DNA from: CAZOWW01 sp964583765 | GTDB lineage: Bacteria > Actinomycetota > Actinomycetes > Actinomycetales > Kineosporiaceae | Reading direction: 5' to 3' | Length of the DNA stretch: 9,441 nucleotides | NCBI GenBank assembly: GCA_964583765.1 | Contig: CAZOWW010000171.1 | Coordinates: forward strand, 1-9,441 | Shown: piece after piece, positions 8,325-9,441 of the stretch | How positions within the stretch are numbered: position 1 is the stretch's first letter | Layout: each line of letters begins with the position of its first letter | Notes under the pieces: generated by a model | Database searches by the model: none | The model's input: the letters and a program-made list of their open reading frames with translations, nothing else | What the model was told of the DNA's origin: nothing | Program-made: the position numbers and the translations under genes

Positions 8325-8400
8325 CCGAGTGAGCGTGGCCGTGTCCGGACCTGGCCCCGGCGCGGTCGCGGTGCACTCGGACCCTGAGGGGACCGCTCAC
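8325..8400 (+). other. Long-range inverted repeats downstream of the protease gene
   Basis: Two 7-bp complementary pairs share the same left segment and so exclude each other: CCGAGTG (8325-8331) with CACTCGG (8374-8380), and GTGAGCG (8329-8335) with CGCTCAC (8394-8400). Loops are long (42 and 58 bases). In G+C-rich sequence such pairs can arise by chance; no gene is seen here. Confidence 0.3.
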
Positions 8401-8403
8401 CGT

Positions 8404-8444
8404 GGGTGGCGGGTAGGTGGCGTGAAGCCACCTACCCGCCACCC
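8404..8444. terminator. Perfect 18-bp hairpin, probable U-less terminator
   Basis: GGGTGGCGGGTAGGTGGC (8404-8421), loop GTGAA, and the exact complement at 8427-8444 give an 18-bp stem with no mismatch, 87 bases after the protease stop. It is by far the strongest hairpin seen in the window. There is no T-run on either side, so it would be a stem-only terminator of the sort proposed for actinobacteria, or a transcript 3'-end stabiliser. It would separate the protease unit from clpB. Confidence 0.7.
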
Positions 8445-8445
8445 T

Positions 8446-8539
8446 GCTGTCTCGGGGGCTGGGCTGCCCCGCGGGGCGGTGAGGCTGTCCCGGGGGCTTC
8501 CTTCGGGCCGTTCCGAGGGCGCCGGCTGTTTCGGGGGCT
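8446..8539 (+). repeat. Three 15-bp direct repeats, GCTGTYYCGGGGGCT
   Basis: Copies lie at 8446-8460 (YY = CT), 8484-8498 (CC) and 8525-8539 (TT), identical apart from the two pyrimidines, with starts 38 and 41 bases apart. A 12-bp perfect palindrome, GCCCCGCGGGGC, lies at 8466-8477 between the first two. They fill the non-coding stretch between the hairpin at 8404-8444 and the clpB operator. No known binding motif was recognised. Confidence 0.7.
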
Positions 8540-8631
8540 CAGGGGCTCGGGTCCGGTCAGGGCGTGCCGACGGTCGGAACGGGCGGGCCTGCTCGTCCGT
8601 TGACGTGCCTGAGCGAACAGTAAGCCGCTAA

Positions 8632-8652
8632 CTTGAGCGTTGCAGACTCAAC
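8632..8652. promoter_or_regulatory. HAIR operator (HspR binding site) of clpB
   Basis: CTTGAGC (8632-8638), a 7-base spacer, then ACTCAAC (8646-8652) matches the HspR-associated inverted repeat CTTGAGT-N7-ACTCAAG in 12 of 14 arm positions; the TTGAG/CTCAA cores and the spacing are exact. It lies 165 bases before the clpB start. HspR is encoded in the same window. In streptomycetes and mycobacteria clpB/dnaK are repressed through such sites. Confidence 0.88.
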
Positions 8653-8663
8653 TATGCGAGAAT
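8633..8663 (+). promoter_or_regulatory. Candidate clpB promoter overlapping the HAIR site
   Basis: TTGAGC in the left HAIR arm (8633-8638) may be the -35 element and GAGAAT (8658-8663, four of six) the -10, with a rather long 19-base gap. This would place the operator directly over the promoter. A TTGACG at 8600-8605 upstream is an alternative -35 but has no convincing -10 at 16-18 bases. Confidence 0.3.
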
Positions 8664-8668
8664 GCATC

Positions 8669-8689
8669 GTCGCGGTCCCTCACCGCGAC
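8669..8689 (+). promoter_or_regulatory. 8-bp hairpin at the start of the clpB leader
   Basis: GTCGCGGT (8669-8676), loop CCCTC, and ACCGCGAC (8682-8689) form a perfect stem just downstream of the HAIR site. A second, looser pairing, CCGGTGT (8699-8705) with ACACCGG (8732-8738), follows. The remaining leader to 8817 holds no gene that I can support. The leader of about 150 bases is long for a simple chaperone gene; a role in mRNA stability or translation is inference. Confidence 0.55.
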
Positions 8690-8817
8690 AGCGACATCCC
8701 GGTGTGCCGGTCCGACGAGTGCTGGTGCGGGACACCGGTGGTAGGCAGCACGGATGCGGCGCCGAGGGAGAGCGCGCCGCCGAGGAGAGGCCCGTAAGGG
8801 CAGGGGAGACCGAACCC

Positions 8818-9441
8818 ATGGATCTCAAGCTCACCACGCGCAGCCAGGACGCGATGACCACCGCGATGCGGCGGGCCTCGACCGACGGCCACCCTCAGGT
8901 GGAACCGGCCCACCTGCTCGCCGCGCTCCTGGCGCAGGCCGACGGCGTGGCTCCGGCGCTGTTGAGCGCGGTCGGAGCGCAGGTGCCGGCGCTGGCCGCG
9001 ACCGCCGAGGAGGTGCTGCGTGGTCTCCCCCGGGCGAGCGGCTCCTCGGTGAGCAGTCCCTCGCTCGGCCGAGGCGCCTTCCAGGTGATGTCGGCCGCCG
9101 GTGAGGTCGCCCGGCAGCTCTCCGACGAGTTCGTCTCCACCGAGCACCTGATCATCGGTCTGGCCTCGACCGGATCGAGTGACCGGATCACCACGGCGCT
9201 GGCCAGGGCGGGAGCCACCCGCGAGGCGTTGCTCGAGGCGTTGCCCCGGGTGCGCGGCAACGCCCGGGTGACCACCCCGGACCCCGAGAGCACGTTCCAG
9301 GCGTTGGAGAAGTACGGGATCGACCTGACCGTCGCCGCCCGCGAGGGGCGGCTGGATCCCGTGATCGGCCGGGACGCCGAGATCCGCCGCCGGTCGGTCC
9401 GAGGTGTGCGAACTCCCGCCGGAAGGCACGCTGGGCATCCT
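8818..9441 (+). CDS. clpB: Disaggregase ClpB, N-terminal part only (ClpB-like to about 9390)
   Basis: Hsp100 AAA+ ATPase that extracts proteins from aggregates and passes them to DnaK/DnaJ/GrpE. The start ATG 8818 has GGGGAG at 8803-8808, nine bases away. Residues 1-145 are the Clp N-domain double repeat (starting MDLKLTTRSQDAM; second half from about SLGRGAFQVM with VSTEHLIIGL), followed by the start of the first AAA+ module: ALEKYGIDLTVAAREGRLDPVIGRDAEIRR, quoted here as ALEKYGIDLT then GRLDPVIGRDAEIRR (ending at 9390, residue 191). ClpB proteins then continue with a QVLSRRTKNNPVL-type stretch and the Walker A motif; here the frame stays open to 9441 but reads RSVRGVRTPAG, unlike the family. 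The gene is therefore cut or joined to other DNA at about 9391. Control is by HspR through the HAIR at 8632-8652. Confidence 0.92.
   Translation, partial: MDLKLTTRSQDAMTTAMRRASTDGHPQVEPAHLLAALLAQADGVAPALLSAVGAQVPALAATAEEVLRGLPRASGSSVSSPSLGRGAFQVMSAAGEVARQLSDEFVSTEHLIIGLASTGSSDRITTALARAGATREALLEALPRVRGNARVTTPDPESTFQALEKYGIDLTVAAREGRLDPVIGRDAEIRRRSVRGVRTPAGRHAGHP
9391..9441. other. Terminal 51 bases not of ClpB origin
   Basis: After the conserved DAEIRR codons no forward frame gives the expected ClpB continuation, so a simple frameshift does not explain it. The second forward frame reads SEVCELPPEGTLGI, which looks protein-like, but I cannot assign it. A chimeric contig end is the simplest explanation; a true rearrangement is the alternative. 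Confidence 0.6.

Noticed and set aside
8404..8444. CRISPR repeat or insertion-sequence end
   Set aside because: There is only one copy, with no regular spacers, no target duplication and no transposase nearby.
8329..8631. Possible 100-residue gene between the protease and clpB
   Set aside because: It would run through the perfect 18-bp hairpin and the three direct repeats. It has no ribosome binding site, and its composition is that of random G+C-rich DNA.

Overview
The window comes from a high-GC actinobacterium (Actinomycetota). The base composition is strongly G+C-rich, GTG is used as a start codon, the DnaK and HspR sequences are of the mycobacterial/streptomycete type, and a HAIR-type HspR operator is present. 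Genus cannot be read from the sequence. All recognised genes are on the + strand.

Positions 1-3662 hold the dnaK-grpE-dnaJ-hspR heat-shock operon, entered inside dnaK (roughly its first 175 residues lie outside). dnaK/grpE overlap by 1 base and dnaJ/hspR by 11 bases; a 69-base gap with a strong ribosome binding site precedes dnaJ. The DnaJ has no zinc-finger module and no cysteine at all. HspR is the MerR-family repressor that is known to use DnaK as co-repressor.

Positions 3663-3958 are a non-coding, relatively A+T-rich spacer with three short perfect palindromes, a weak promoter-like pair and a small hairpin just before a ribosome binding site. It leads into a two-gene unit: a membrane-anchored GGDEF-EAL protein (3959-6517, cyclic-di-GMP synthesis/degradation) joined by an ATGA stop/start overlap to a secreted S8 (subtilisin-type) serine protease (6514-8316). 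The protease ends in a tail with tryptophan on a strict five-residue period. This pair sits between hspR and clpB and is the least conventional part of the window.

Positions 8317-8817 are non-coding: a perfect 18-bp hairpin (probable terminator), three 15-bp direct repeats, a HAIR operator (CTTGAGC-N7-ACTCAAC) and a hairpin-bearing leader precede clpB. ClpB is visible from 8818 to about 9390. The last ~51 bases do not continue the ClpB family sequence in any frame, which suggests a contig-end chimera or a real junction.

Together the flanking genes form one regulatory circuit: HspR with DnaK should repress clpB through the HAIR site, and upon heat shock DnaK, GrpE, DnaJ and ClpB act together in refolding and disaggregation. 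The c-di-GMP/protease pair has no HAIR site of its own in the window and appears to be a separate transcription unit placed inside the chaperone locus.
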